In this document: in pieces, positions 48,413 through 61,015 of the stretch
Numbering within the stretch: position 1 is the first letter of the stretch
Layout of the letters: the number at the start of each line of letters is the position of its first letter
Origin: Kryptolebias marmoratus
Lineage: Eukaryota; Chordata; Actinopteri; Cyprinodontiformes; Rivulidae
Direction of reading: 5' to 3'
DNA: 64,000 nt
Assembly (NCBI RefSeq): GCF_001649575.2
Contig: NC_051438.1
Span: 8,941,702-9,005,701 of the forward strand
Program-made: the position numbers and the translations under genes
The notes under the pieces: generated by a model
What the model was told of the DNA's origin: nothing
The model's input: only the letters and a program-made list of their open reading frames with translations
Database searches by the model: none

Positions 48413-49139
48413 CTGCAGGGGGGGGGGAAAAAACAATCAAGCATTGTGTTAAACAAAGACATAAAACCTTCTGAAGCTGTTTTACAAAAAGACAATACGA
48501 GCTTCCTGAAATGAACGGTGACAGCAACGATTTAATGATGTCACATTTTATGAGACAGTCATTGTCCCCAGAGGACAAACTCTAATTACTTAATTCATAA
48601 TAACACCAGAAAGTCCGAATCTTGTTGAAGTTAAAAACGCTCAAAGCCTTGTTCATTTATTGTGTGAGTATTAATAATGCATAGATAAAGCTCACATGGT
48701 AAGTGCAGCCGCAGATGAATTGTAGTCATTTGACTCTGATCCCACTCTTTAACCCCTCTCCTATCTGGGACTAACATCCATCCTGGCTGATCTGTTCGCA
48801 AGAGCTGGCCGTTTATCATTTAACAGTAAAATGCATGTTCACGATTTTAATGACCATTTGAAATCAGACCTCACTTCTAAATGCATGCAAACAACAGAGC
48901 ACTTTTTCCTTTTGCACATCGTTAGATCTTTTTAGTACAAATAGTTGGGGCTGCGATCCCTTCTTGTGGTGGCTGAAGGATATGGCCGCTTAACTCAACA
49001 GCAACTTTATACAAGCAGCAGCAAAGGATTTAACAGTTTTTAATAGGCAGAGATGCTAACAGAAACGTTGTTGGCTGTCGCACTGTCACAGAGGAGGCCA
49101 GATATAAAAACACCAGCAGAGACAAATTTCCACTTCCTG

Positions 49140-49525
49140 TTTACTTACAAGCTGGCGAAGCACACGTAGGTCCAGTTATGTAGTTTCAGTGTTGCTGTTG
49201 CTGAGAACATTACTTTTTTTCTGGAAATTAATTGCCACCAGGATGAAAGAGTGTCCCTTATCCTTGAGGTGTAGGTGAACAGCTGAGTCTTGTCCAGAAG
49301 AGTTGGCTCTCCAGTGTTGAGCCATGCGTCTGTGGAGAGGCTGTTTGGTTTCTCCAATATAGAGTCCTGCACATTGAACTGCAGGCACCACGTCGCTCAG
49401 TTTGTGTTTTCAGGATGGACCAGCTTCTGTCTGAGAGTCCTGTTGGGTTTGGAGAAAATCCTTCTGAGCCTCTCAGATACTCCAGCAACAAAAAGGTTGT
49501 CTTTTCCTTCTTGTTCTGTGGCCTG
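49140..49525 (-). pseudogene. Penelope-like retroelement fragment (GIY-YIG endonuclease)
   Basis: Minus-strand fragments read NLFVAGVSERLRRIFSKPN, RTLRQKLVHPENTN, then in a shifted frame VPAVQCAGLYIGETKQPLH followed by RRMAQHWRANSSGQDSAVHL. This is the conserved GIY-YIG-type C-terminal region of fish Penelope-like elements. It has at least one frameshift, a stop and a diverged end, so it is dead. It sits in the ednrb 5'UTR intron. Confidence 0.75.
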
Positions 49526-50404
49526 TTTTAAAAAAAAAAAAATGCTCAGCTGCCCTTCTGGCAGTAACTAAAAACGCTAATGTTGCTACACAAAGGTCTT
49601 CATAATATGGCGGCACAAAATCTCATCTCAGGGTGGCCATTCCAGTGTTTCTGTAGTTCAGTGCCTCCTAATAAGCTGCACAACGCATTCGTCATGTGAT
49701 GTGCAGAAAGAAAACGGTTTTCCATTAGCCTTGTTTTTTACTTTGTCTTGTTATCTTATGCAAGTGTTAAATGAAGTTACCATTTTTATTTGAAAGCAGC
49801 AGCTTCCTGTTATTTCTTTGGGTCAAGTCTGCAAATAGCCCAGAGTTCTTTTAACAAATGCCACAAACATCTCTGTAAACTTACAGCTTGTGAATGACCA
49901 AGTCAGGACCTTCAGTCTTTCAGTGTAGACTCTGAAATTATTACCTTTTTTATGAGTAAAATAACATCCACATGTGTCATGTTTACCTTTAAGAAGAAAC
50001 AGTTGTTAACCAAAGTGATTTCTTGTGCAAAGGTTTTGGCTTGCAGGATGAATCTCCCTCACCTCTGGCTTTTTTCTACCCTTCAGATCTCATTACCACC
50101 TTTTTCAGGATGGTGACTCAACCACTTTAATAGGAAGACTGGGCAGGGCTCCTAGAGTTGACCTTCTGGCCAACATTACTCACAGGCAAATGCCAAAACT
50201 TTGGCAGACAACTTATTTAAATAAAACTGACACCAACAAGTTGGTTCAACTGGATGATTCAGGAGAGAACTGCTCTTCAGTGAACAGGTGTCATAAAATA
50301 TTAAGTTATTTGATAAAGGACAAACTTGGAAAATGATCAGCACGTAGCAACAACACCTGCCAGAAGTGAGAATATTTATCACCCGCTGTCAAAAGGCAAA
50401 ATAT

Positions 50405-50790
50405 GGACTATAATGATGCGTTTGCCTCTGTCTGTCTGTTAGCCAAATCTGTTATGAACCACCTGACGGTTTTTAATGAAACTCTCAAAAAGTAATCATC
50501 GGACCTACAGCTACAACTGATTCGCCCCAATTGAAGATGACCGCCACAGCTACTCAACCTTAGCAAACACAAAGATGGCTGTAAGCCAGTCAGTTTTACA
50601 GATATTGAGCTAAAATTCGATGTGGTGGTAGTTGAGAGTCATCCCCAACACATATTCTGAGCACTGACAGACTGCATGAGACCTCAAAATGCTGCGTGGG
50701 ATTACGCTCCATCATGAAATGAACTTAGTGCAAATCTCTGGCACAGAAGGCGGCGGGTGATATGCATTTGTTAAAGGAATGCAAGGCCTA
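50405..50790 (+). repeat. Dispersed repeat family A, copy in ednrb 5'UTR intron
   Basis: Contains 'tttttaatgaaactctcaaa', 'gaagatgaccgccacagc', 'gatgtggtggtagttgagag' and the 'ggcggcgggtgatatgcat' end. Confidence 0.7.
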
Positions 50791-52317
50791 TTATTTTTTT
50801 CCTGTAAATTAGAAAAGTGATGGAGGCAGCGGGTGGTGAAATAAAACCAAGCCACACAAATGCACCAGTGGTAACTGAGGTTAGCTGAAGAACAGTGTGT
50901 CGCTGTGTTCGGGGCGGTGAAAGCTGTTCTTTCTCTCCCAGGCAGCGTTTGACCCTCCAGTGCTGTGTGTATCCTGAAGAAATGCCCCAGGCGTCTCGGG
51001 ATCAATGACCACGATCACAATAACTCTGAAGAGTCTCTCGCTGCGCAAACCGCTTGATGTGACCGTTTGGACAGAAGACGCTTGTGAGCAAACGTTTGAA
51101 TCTGGAAGAGGACTTCTAACATTTACAAGCAGCATGCACACACCAGATTATATGCAGCCAGTCATGTGCACACACACATAAAAACAACATTCAGCTCCAA
51201 AACTTTTTTTTTTTTTGTATCAGGCCTGTACCACAAGTAATTAGTTTGGAACAATTTGTTCATAATTGTGTTTTTTGTAACATGAATGATGTCTTTGTGT
51301 GGAGCAACATGGTAGCTCATTATGAGTGCAGGATTGTCTGATTTAATTAGGGAGCTGAGTTTTGACTGGGCCGATCCTTTTATTCGATTAGCTTTCAGAA
51401 TCTGTTGAAAACAGGTCATTCTGTCAGCGGTAAGAAAATGCACGACAGTCTTTTTGGACACAAGGGTCAGAAGAGAAGCGAGCGATAAAAATGTGTCAAA
51501 AGAAATCCCCACAGGGAGGAAGAAACACGAGGCCAAGACCGAGAAAAGTGACCTGCTGCTGAGTTCAGAGGAACAATAGAAGGAGAAAGAAGGGCGCAGG
51601 AAGGGCAGAGTTCAAAGGAAAAGGACTGTTTGGAAGGGAGGATCCTCACCAGCAAAAACAAAAAAAAACAAACAAAAAAATGGCAATATTGTTTCAGAAT
51701 AATTTCTGCAAAGTTTGATCTGCTCAATTAATTTGTGTGCACAAACTACAAACCGAATGATGGATGTTTAAAGTCTGAAACAGTTTGATTTGAGCTGTTT
51801 GAAGAACAATTTAATGCAGCCGTCTGCACAAAAATAAAACATGCTTCAGATTGGTTATGAATAAAAGAAAAGACAAAACAATCAGGAAAACTACAAATGA
51901 ACACAATCTGCAACAAATCCCTCACACTGTAAGTGAAAATTATGTTCAACTTTTGTCAGTTTTCAGGTTTCTGGTTTTTACTCCATCTGTTTGGAGATAA
52001 TGTGATGAAACATGTGAAAGTTTTTAAAACGGGGAATTCAATTAGATCCATAAAGTTTATCAACTCATTCTCAGAGCATGAAATATCTCATGTGAAAACA
52101 GTCTGTCATAAATAAAGCACAGCCTGATTTTTTTAGTTCACTACTTGTTTAGACTTTAACTTAGAAGTTTTATGAAGTCCTAAAATATCATCTTGACAGA
52201 GTCCAGATATAATAAACTACGACAACAGAATTAGTTAATCTTCAAAGAAAACCATGAAACTGCATTAAACATTTTTAATGTTCATTTAACAAGAAGAGTC
52301 TTTCTGACACAACTCAC

Positions 52318-52462
52318 CAGATCCCGGCGGAGGTCAGAGTTTTCTGGTCGATATTCCAGCAGAGTCGATCTAATCAGTGGTTTGGGGATAATTTCATTGC
52401 CTCTTTGGAGTTAAAGTTCCCAGACGTCCCAGCAGCATGGCAGAGGATCCTCCTCTGTTCCC
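52318..52462 (-). other. ednrb: Noncoding first exon of ednrb with two short uORFs
   Basis: It ends at 52318 before a strong GTGAGTT donor, and its 5' end is estimated 25-30 bp downstream of a TATA box. The intron to the start-codon exon is about 3.9 kb. Two small upstream frames lie inside (52438-52394 and 52397-52374, minus strand). The exon call is inferred from TATA box, donor and position. Confidence 0.55.
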
Positions 52463-52489
52463 TCTGAGCTCCACAGCTGCTGCTGGAGC

Positions 52490-52496
52490 TTTTATA
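52490..52496 (-). promoter_or_regulatory. ednrb: TATA box of the candidate ednrb promoter
   Basis: TATAAAA on the minus strand inside CTGATATAAAAGC, correctly placed for initiation near 52462. The strand and gene order fit ednrb. Confidence 0.55.
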
Positions 52497-55059
52497 TCAG
52501 AGCAGGAGGCTGAACAAACAACCAATGGCAGCTCAGACTCGATCATCCTTCTCTCTCTCTCTCTGCTGCTGGGACGCTCCCATCAGAACAAACTTTACTC
52601 TGGTTAGTCGAAAACAGTCTTTCCTGTGTCGAGTTTCCCACTTTAGATAATATTTATATGGCTGATGTGTCCTTTCTGTAATAAGTCTGTAGTTGCTCTG
52701 CATTATATTTTCACCTAAATTATTGGAATACAGGAATACTGCATTATTTGTCACTTTTTATATGTAATAAGTTTCAAGAGGAAAGCGATGCAACTAAATG
52801 AGTAAGACAATAATATACAAACTACCTAAAGATGAAAATACTTCACTGGAATAATAACTGTATAGAAGCAAAGAGGCAAAGCAAAGGAACTTCTTTTTAT
52901 TTTTTTTTAACTTAGAAAAATGTCGTTTTTACAGAAGCTGAGAGAGTAATTAATTTTCTTGATGCTATTTCAAAATACAAACTTAGTTATCTTGTTTTCT
53001 GAAGGTAACAGGTAACATTATATTGATTTACTACAACGTAGAAAATGTCACTTTTATGAAAATCAAGAAGAAACGTGCTTAGGAATTTGATTTTGTTTTC
53101 TCGAGATGCCAACTTTTTTTTTTTTTTTTTTTTCTCGCCATACCAGAGCTTGTTTTCTCAAGTGAAGGGGTTGATATGTTTATTAATTTCAACTCAGAAA
53201 AGCGTACCTTCTCAAAATAACTAGAAATTATTCCAAGATCGCAGTTAAAACAAAGGTGTGTTTTATTAGAAATATCAAAGTGATTCAAGCTGAATGAATC
53301 AAATCAACGAACGTCCATCACTGATCAAGACTAAACTGGTCTGATTAAATGGAAATAATTGCAGAGCAAACCTGTGAGCTCGAGAATAGGGAGACAAAAT
53401 TAAAAATCACACATAATGATTGTGCACCAAATAACTAAGTGAATAAGGTTTTTGTGAGTGACAATGACCGCTTGCAAATGGATTTTGGTTGAGGTAGCTT
53501 TTCGAATGTACCTTGCAGCCTTTAAAAGCTGCAGCCTCCACCTTATCATGCCAACACGCGATGATTCCTACGTTTCTTGTGTCCACACGAGAATGCTCCT
53601 TCTGCACATCTGCTGTCCTGTGGACCTGCATGAATAAAAACACAGGATACATAAAGCAGACGTCAGAAAGTTCTCCGGTTGGGTCCTAAAAATACAACCG
53701 CAACAATAATTTACTGTTTGTGACACCTGCATGCACTCATGGCCCACTCGCACGAACTCTGTGCCTGTAGCCACGCAGAACTACGTGCACGCGAACATGG
53801 ACACACCAAACAAAGAACCTTCTTGTGGAGTGTCTTTAATGACACCCATCCCCTGTCCTATTTTTAGAGAGGACTATTCCTGGTGCACCATTACTGTCAT
53901 TAGCACAGTCTCATATTATTAAACCATTAACAGGCATTATCACCATTACACGCAGCCCTCAGTGCTGCATTGCTCCACACCTGTGTGTGTGTGTGTGTTA
54001 AACAGAGGTGAGGACGTGCTGTTTTACTTCATGCCCTGGAGGAAATGGCTGTCTCTGATGGACGTTTATTGTGTTATGGACATTTATGGTTGGACAGTTA
54101 GTGTCTTCTTCCACAGAAGCAACCAAACTTTGAGCTTGTGCTGCAGCAGCCGATGAAAAGGGTCTGGTTATTTGTCTGTTCAAAACATGTGCAGACTCTG
54201 CCTTTGAAAAGGCAAATATAGAGACAAATTCCTTTCAAAAAGATTGTGCAGATCTTTTGAAGTGAGGTTCTGTAGAAAAGTTATGAGCAGTTAATATCTT
54301 ACCTGTTGTAGGAGATCTTTGAACAACTCAACAACTCAGTTCTAACATTATTTTTTAAAGATACTCATGTGAATGGTATGTTATAAATCTTTACATCACC
54401 GCCAGCTTCTCATTTAAGCAGCTATTCCAGGAGGACTATGATACTCCTGCAAGAAGCGCTCCACGTTGGGCCAAAAGTGCTACTGCTTGATGCTGCTGCT
54501 GTTAGAGCTGAGTACAGAGTGATGTAAATGTCTGCATAAAACACAATATACATATATATATATTTTTAGATTGAAGTTGTTTTAATTTGGCAGTAATCTG
54601 CTTTGATTTTATCTGGTCAGAATTACAGGTGAGGATTAAAATGTATTTTTCGATGTGTCACGATGCGGACATGAACGATTCTGAATCCACTTCCAAACGT
54701 CAAATAATTGATTATTATTTAATGTTAATGAAATCAAGTGGAGGGCTGTTTGTGGCGTGCTCATAACAGAGACACCAAAATGGCTGACCCACATGAAACG
54801 GCTCCTTCTGCACTGAAAGCCAGTGTTTGAAAATAATTCAGGTTCTATGAAGTTAAAGGGAAAAAAATATGTTAGCATGAGCCACATTCTGTGCAAGTTG
54901 TGTTTTCACCCGGAGGAGGAAGATGAGAAACGGCTGGTGGTTGCTACTGCTAACAGAGCAGTACTGAGAGAGCGATGGCAAACTTTGTCCCGAACTTGAA
55001 AGTGTTCAGCTGCTGAAAACCAGGGTGTCGGGATTTGGGTTTTATTTGGATTTGTTGTT

Positions 55060-55430
55060 TTCATGTTTTGTCTTTGTATAGTTCTGCCTCTTGTGTTTCT
55101 GTCATCATTCACTTGTCCTAAGCCAGTCATTTGTTTACTTGCCACGCCCACCTCCATCAGCTCCTAGTTAGTAATCACTCACCTCTGCCCACTTCCCATA
55201 ATTATCCTGTCCTTAGAACTGGTCATCTCCTCCACTTACTCACTGGTTCATTGGCTGTCTTTCGTCCTTGTTGTTCTCAGTTTCCTCTCACGTGTACTAT
55301 ATCTGTAGATTCAGTTTGGTTTTGTATTTAGTTTTGTTACTGCTGAATCGTCAGCCTTTTGTTTTTATTCTTTTATTATTTAATAAATCAGTTTTTCCTT
55401 AAGCTTGGGCCATGAGTCTGCACACTGGGT
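55060..55430 (+). repeat. Dispersed repeat family C, forward copy
   Basis: Contains 'gccacgcccacctccatcag' and 'aatcactcacctctgcccac', matched in inverted orientation at 58400-58840. Confidence 0.6.
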
Positions 55431-55667
55431 TTGCCGGATTCTCCACCTCACCTGACACAGGGCTTGTGCACCAAACTCTACAACAGGACTACAAACAAAG
55501 TGATAGAAACACTGAAGAAGGAGGGTAAGAGAGCTCTAATATATGATGCATGGACATCTATAACTCAGCATCTTGACTCCTTGTTTGCTTCATTTAGTTC
55601 CCAAAATTGTGTTTCAATAAAATCTGTCTTGACCTGCAAAAAGAGCAAAAAGATTGGTTTCTTTTAG
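55431..55667 (+). pseudogene. Possible hAT transposase fragment
   Basis: A 78-codon frame contains KLYNRTTNKVIETLKKEG followed by ALIYDAWTSITQHLDSLF. This resembles the hAT transposase segment with the conserved D-x-W-T-S core. It is far too short to be functional and lies inside a TIR element, which supports the reading. Resemblance was judged by eye only. Confidence 0.35.
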
Positions 55668-57996
55668 GTCTGAGAGATGCTCAGGGTTTAGTTTGAAGTA
55701 TGCATCCATAATCATCTGATACCACATCACAGCCTCTGAATGAATAAAAACCAGCTGTGAGGTGCCAGAAGAGTCCCAACCCTTGTCAGAATTAAGCTCT
55801 ATTTCTCCAAACTGTGGTTGTTCAAATAGCTATCTACAACAGGCAAAAATTTATTTGTGCATAACATTCCCACGGAACCCAAATTTAAAAGATGTGAACT
55901 ATTGTTTCGGGCCTAAAATGAGAAGATTGGAAAAAAATAAGGCAGAAAAAAGAAAGACAGATGTCTTAATGTGTTTCAGCTTCTAAACATCAAGGTGTGG
56001 ATCCATCAGGTTGATGTCCAGAAGGAGGAACCTGAAAAACTCTTTTTAGATAGAATTTTTTTTTTTTTTTGCTGCAACACTTCTGGAACAACTCATAAAG
56101 ACTTTTTCCAACATTCTCCCTCCTGCCCAAACCCTCAGTTATAGCATGTTTCAAATATTAATTTAAAAAAAAAATCACATTGCTGCATTTTTTTCTGTCA
56201 CTTCTTATCATTCTCCGAGAAATACTCCTCAGGTCTGCCACATCATTCCTTCTTGTTTGTAGTCGTACCATGACAAGCACTGCGCCAAAATAATCTGTGC
56301 GGTTCCTCTTTTTCACCTCGTAAATAAGCTGGCATCTCTGTAATTCAAGAAATAAATATTCAGTGTTGCAACGACTATTACAGCAAATGGAAACAAACAA
56401 ATTTGATGAACAAGTTTTCCCTCAAAACCAGAGTATTGTCTCTAGGATTAGGTTGAAACATTGCTCCGTCACACAGCATTAGTCTTTTAACAGCTGATGG
56501 ATTTTCTGTGTGTTCAACTGAATTTCACAGACATTACTGAAAGAAGAAGGCACACACATCTCACACAAAAACCCAATCTGCCACCAATTTAAATCTTGGT
56601 CTCTGCAATAAAAAAAAATAAATCATTTATAACCACTGTCAAGTGAAAACCCCATGACTCCTCGATTTCTTTGTTTCCTTCTTCAAATCTGAGGACTCAA
56701 AGGTCAGCAAGCTGACAAAAAGATGAATATCTTACAAAGTCCACAAAGTCCGTTCGAAGGAGTCAACCTGTTAGAAGATAAGGAAATGGGAGGAAAATCC
56801 AGAAATCACTGGCGGACACTCTCTCCAGATTGAGCGTGTTTGCAGATATCTTTAGCATAAATTAGCCGAAGCTGCACAGCTCCGAGTGTTTCCTACAAGC
56901 GCTGCAGACAAGTGGTAAGTGTGCACTTCTATCTGGCTGCATGCCTCTGCACACCCTTGAAACTAAGGTTGTGCAACACGAAGTCAGTGGTTTGCACATA
57001 CAGCACATAGACACACTCGACAAAATAACATAATGAGAAACATTTTGCAAAAATCCACGTCCTGCTGTGACTCCACCAACTCCAAACCAGCCACCACACA
57101 GACACATGCATAAAACAGCTTTTAATAAGCATTCTTTTGTGCGTGTTTTCTTTCTGCATGCAATGTCCCATTAAATATGAGTCCTGAGGTTACAGTGTGG
57201 CTTCATTATTGTGGTACAGCTGTGCCTCAAATATAGCAAACAAACAAGGGCTTTGTAGTTTTCAGAACTTTATTTTTTCATCTTTTTTTTAAATAACAAT
57301 CTTTAGCAAATTCATTATTTGTAAAAGCTAGAAAACTTCTGCAGACGTTTTGAAGGAGGATCTGTTGCCTGAAATTCCAACATACATCATATTTCTTCTA
57401 TAAAATAATCATGTTTTGTGGCTTTTGTTATAATCTAAGTTAGCCACCATGGTAACCACACACGTGTGTCTCTCACTCCTTGACAGCACTCTTAGTAGGA
57501 GGCACACAGAAGCGTAGAGTAGAAAGTAAGCCTTAAACAAACAGTCGCTGTGCATATATGTAAACATTTGTAAACATTTCTGGGTCTACAGTGTTTTATG
57601 TCAGTGATATGACAAGCTAGAAAGGTAGTTTAGATGTACGCACTCTGCATTTTGGAAAAATCTGAGAGAAAACAGTGAGTCCTATAGCATCAAGTGCCAC
57701 ACTGGGTAAAAGAGCAGAAATACGCTTACATTTTGATGTATAAACTGTATAAAAAGGGTAAAATTGTGGAAGAGTTCACAGTTTTTTGAAGAATTCACAC
57801 AGCTCAATTTCTTAAAAGTTAAACCGATAAAACCTGTAACTGTGCAAAAACTATGAAAAATATAAATGTCATTTAGGTCATGTGAAGTCCAAACGTTTTG
57901 TGACCTGTTTAAGCTTTTATAGATGCTTCTGCTGTAAACTATGTCTCCTCTGTAGAGCTCCAAAGAGAGCTGGGTTTTCATCTCAGCAAAATGCCG

Positions 57997-58240
57997 TTGT
58001 TGTCCATCCATTTTCTTTATTCAGGTATCCTTTCCGGGTCGTGGAGGACCTGGTGCCCATTTCCAGCCATCACTGTGTGGGAGGCGGGGGACATCCTGGA
58101 CAGGTCACAAGACACAGGGACACATAAAGACAAACGAGACAAACAACCATTCACACTCTCACTCACCCCTAGAGACATATTAAAAGTTACCAATCAACCT
58201 AACATCCATGTTTTTGGTCTGTGTGGGGAAATCTTTTACA
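57997..58240 (-). repeat. SINE/LINE-like repeat, same family as 31826-32727
   Basis: The inverse orientation shows 'tccatccattttctttattc', 'gacatcctggacaggtcac' and 'acaaccattcacactctcac', the counterparts of the segments described for the polr1d intron copy. Confidence 0.6.
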
Positions 58241-58306
58241 GTTTTTTGAGTTTTATCTGTGCTGTTAAATGTACTGCTACTGATAGCCACACATTTTAAT
58301 GCCTCC

Positions 58307-58308
<2 letters not shown>

Positions 58309-58337
<29 letters not shown>
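58309..58337. repeat. (TG)n microsatellite
   Basis: 29 bp of uninterrupted TG. Confidence 0.9.
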
Positions 58338-58340
<3 letters not shown>

Positions 58341-58399
58341 TCTCTTAAAGCTGTGGGAGGAGTAGCTGTCAGGATTGGTGGTGATGGAGGCAAACCCAG

Positions 58400-58840
58400 A
58401 GAGCAGACTCATACTTTAAAACTAAAAGAAAACTAATTTATTAATACAAAAAAACAAAAGCTGAAGAGGCAGTGAAACAAAAACAAAAACAAAATCCAAG
58501 AGAACACAGGAACTGACTGACAAATGAACAATGATCCAACAGAGTGGTGCAGAAAGTGACCGGGTTTTAAACAGAGGAAAATGAGGTAAGTGGGCACAGG
58601 TGAGTGATCATCATTACTGGCAGGTGGAGGTGGGCGTGGCTGGTAAACAGATGACAAACTGGAGAGAGGTAGATGAAACAAACACAGACACGAGAGACAA
58701 AGACAGAAGGAACAAGAACCAAACTAATAAAATAAAACAATAAACTCAAACTGAAACACAAAGACAACAAACTGAACACAAAACCCCAAATCCAGACAGT
58801 AATTTGGCAAAACTGAAGAGTAGCAGCCAAATAGTAAAAA
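58400..58840 (-). repeat. Dispersed repeat family C, inverted copy
   Basis: Contains 'gtgggcacaggtgagtgatc' and 'ggtggaggtgggcgtggc', the inverse of the block at 55138-55190. It is A-rich on the plus strand at both sides (aaacaaaaacaaaaac, aataaaataaaac). Confidence 0.6.
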
Positions 58841-59853
58841 GGGTTGCTTTAATGCTTCTGCACTGACACACTTAAACTCTCAGGACCGTTTTCTGACTGT
58901 TGGTTTCCATCTCTACTGTTTCTTCAGCCACAGATAGCCATTTGACCACAGATAACCCTATCAGAAGGCTGTACTCAGCTCAGCTCTTCCTGTTTCAGCT
59001 CGGTGGCCACCATCCGTTCTCTGCGACAATAAGGAGTTGAGTTACTGCTGACTTCCTGAACTGGTGTTCGTGCACGCTTTTATCAACACTAGGCGTTCCT
59101 CTTAGGATTTCCTCAATTGGCGCTCTGCTGGGAAGCAGAGTGTAGCATCAGTTTAATTCATCCCTCAGGACATTAACTTGACATCGCTTGGCTAAAAGTA
59201 GACTGAGGCTCTCTGTCAGAGAGAGAGATGTTTCTGGTTGGTAAGAACAGAAACATGAACATTTGTAATGGCCCCACAAATCATCTCGGAGGAGAAGGAG
59301 GCTCATTGATCGCTGATTGCTTAGTGATGGGGGGAAGAGGTAAAAGGAGTTGCAGGATGATGTCAACGCTGCTGCTCAGAGAATCTCTAAAGCAGACGTT
59401 CAGATGGTTAAACCTCTCTTTTTATCTTTGTTTGAAAAATATACAGATAAAGTCAAACTAAAGTTAGGATGGATCAGACTGACGGCCAGTGCTAAACTTA
59501 GACTGAACTGTTATAATAAGAAACTGAACATATTGTTGGATCTGATACTTAGCTCTGGAACTGAGATGAAGCCTAAGATGAATGCAGAAAATTATTCATT
59601 TTAGGTCCTGCCAAAGAAAGAACAGTAAAACTGTCCTCTCTGCTACCTGCTGTTTCTGCAGCTTAATCCTGCTTGACTTAAAGCGGGAAACAGTGGGGAG
59701 CACTGCGGAGAAAATCTTGTGTGGAAAACCTGGAATTTATGCATTTCACATATCCAGCGATGTCGAAACTGTGCTTTAGATTTTCTTTTTCTGCTTGTTT
59801 AGGATTTTAGCTGCTCGCACTATTCACAACTTCTTGTGTGTGTATGTATGTAC

Positions 59854-59860
<7 letters not shown>

Positions 59861-59899
<39 letters not shown>
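59861..59899. repeat. (TA)n microsatellite
   Basis: About 39 bp of TA repeats preceded by TGTA-type units. Confidence 0.9.
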
Positions 59900-59902
<3 letters not shown>

Positions 59903-60699
59903 CTGACTTAATTGACCTAATTCAACTCTGCCCACTTTCCTGTTTTTAATTGATTTTTTTAAATCATTAGTATCTGTTCACGACATCTTTATTTACTGTT
60001 GGTGATCAAACCGTACTGTTAGCAGACATGGCTGCACACATCCGATCAAAGCTTTGTGACCATGATCAGAAGGTTCTGAAGACAGCAGAACACAATGCAT
60101 TTCCGAACATAAACAGGAATTTCACCCCCCTAGTACTCTCTTTTATTATGTAGTGAAGTTAAGATTAAAGCTAGATAAAACCTGATATATGGCAGAGAAA
60201 GTCAAACTGCAAGCCACACAGCATTAATACTGATCAGCAAAGTTTAATGGTACGTTTAAAACCTGCTGATTTATAACTATAATGTGCATCAGTACTGATC
60301 TTTCTTAGTATTCAGTTTTAATCTTTAAAACAACAATAATTAACCTGCATCTGTTTCCGTTGCCAAAATTCTTTGCAGCTTCCTGACAGCAAAACTCAGA
60401 GCACAGGAACCTTTTTAGAAAAAAAACAATTTTCCAACTACAAAATGAACACATGTTCAAACAATCTATTGTTTTGGTGGATTGTTTGAGTTTTTAGTGA
60501 AAGCCTCATTGTTTCTTCTTCACTTGGTAGCTGTTTGGAGCTCCACACGCTGCTCTATGGCGGTCAGATCCCAAAGTTTAAAAATACTGCAGATTTAAAA
60601 TGTTTTTATTTCCTCTTTCACTATAACTGCATTCTTTTACTCAACAACTGTAAGTTTATTTGTGAGTGACATGACTGGCGGCTTCATGAAAAATGAAAC

Positions 60700-61015
60700 C
60701 AGCGTTCCTTAAAGCGAAGCACATTGGACGCCATCATAGGATCCGTGATTTGTTTGTATGTTCAGGTGACTCGTCTATACCACACCAGGGTTTAGCTCAA
60801 TATCTTTAAAACTGACTGAGGTGGAGACATTTTTGTGTGTTTGCTAAGGTCAACTAGTTTCCAGCTACAGCAGCCATCTTGAATCTGGCTGACTCCCACA
60901 GTTACTCAGGTGTAGATATGCATCCAATGATTATTTTCTGAAAGGTTCAGTAAAATAGGTCCACTGGTTCATGAAATATTTTGTTAAAAGACATAAACTA
61001 ACATTCACACAGACC
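60700..61015 (-). repeat. Dispersed repeat family A, inverted copy
   Basis: Contains 'gcgttccttaaagcgaagc', 'cagcagccatcttgaatctg' and 'aaatattttgttaaaagac', the inverse of the family core. Confidence 0.65.

Larger units (their letters stand above)
54240..55905. mobile_element. TIR element related to the one at 40628-41712
   Basis: The left end (gcagatcttttgaagtgagg ... ttaatatcttacctgttgtag) is matched in inverse at the right (ctatctacaacaggcaaaaa ... ttaaaagatgtgaactattg). The interior holds a second repeat (55060-55430) and a short frame at 55431-55667. Confidence 0.5.

Noticed and set aside
59228..59604. Plus-strand frames with lysine/leucine-rich peptides
   Set aside because: Short, without domains or splice-site context; treated as chance or decayed repeat.
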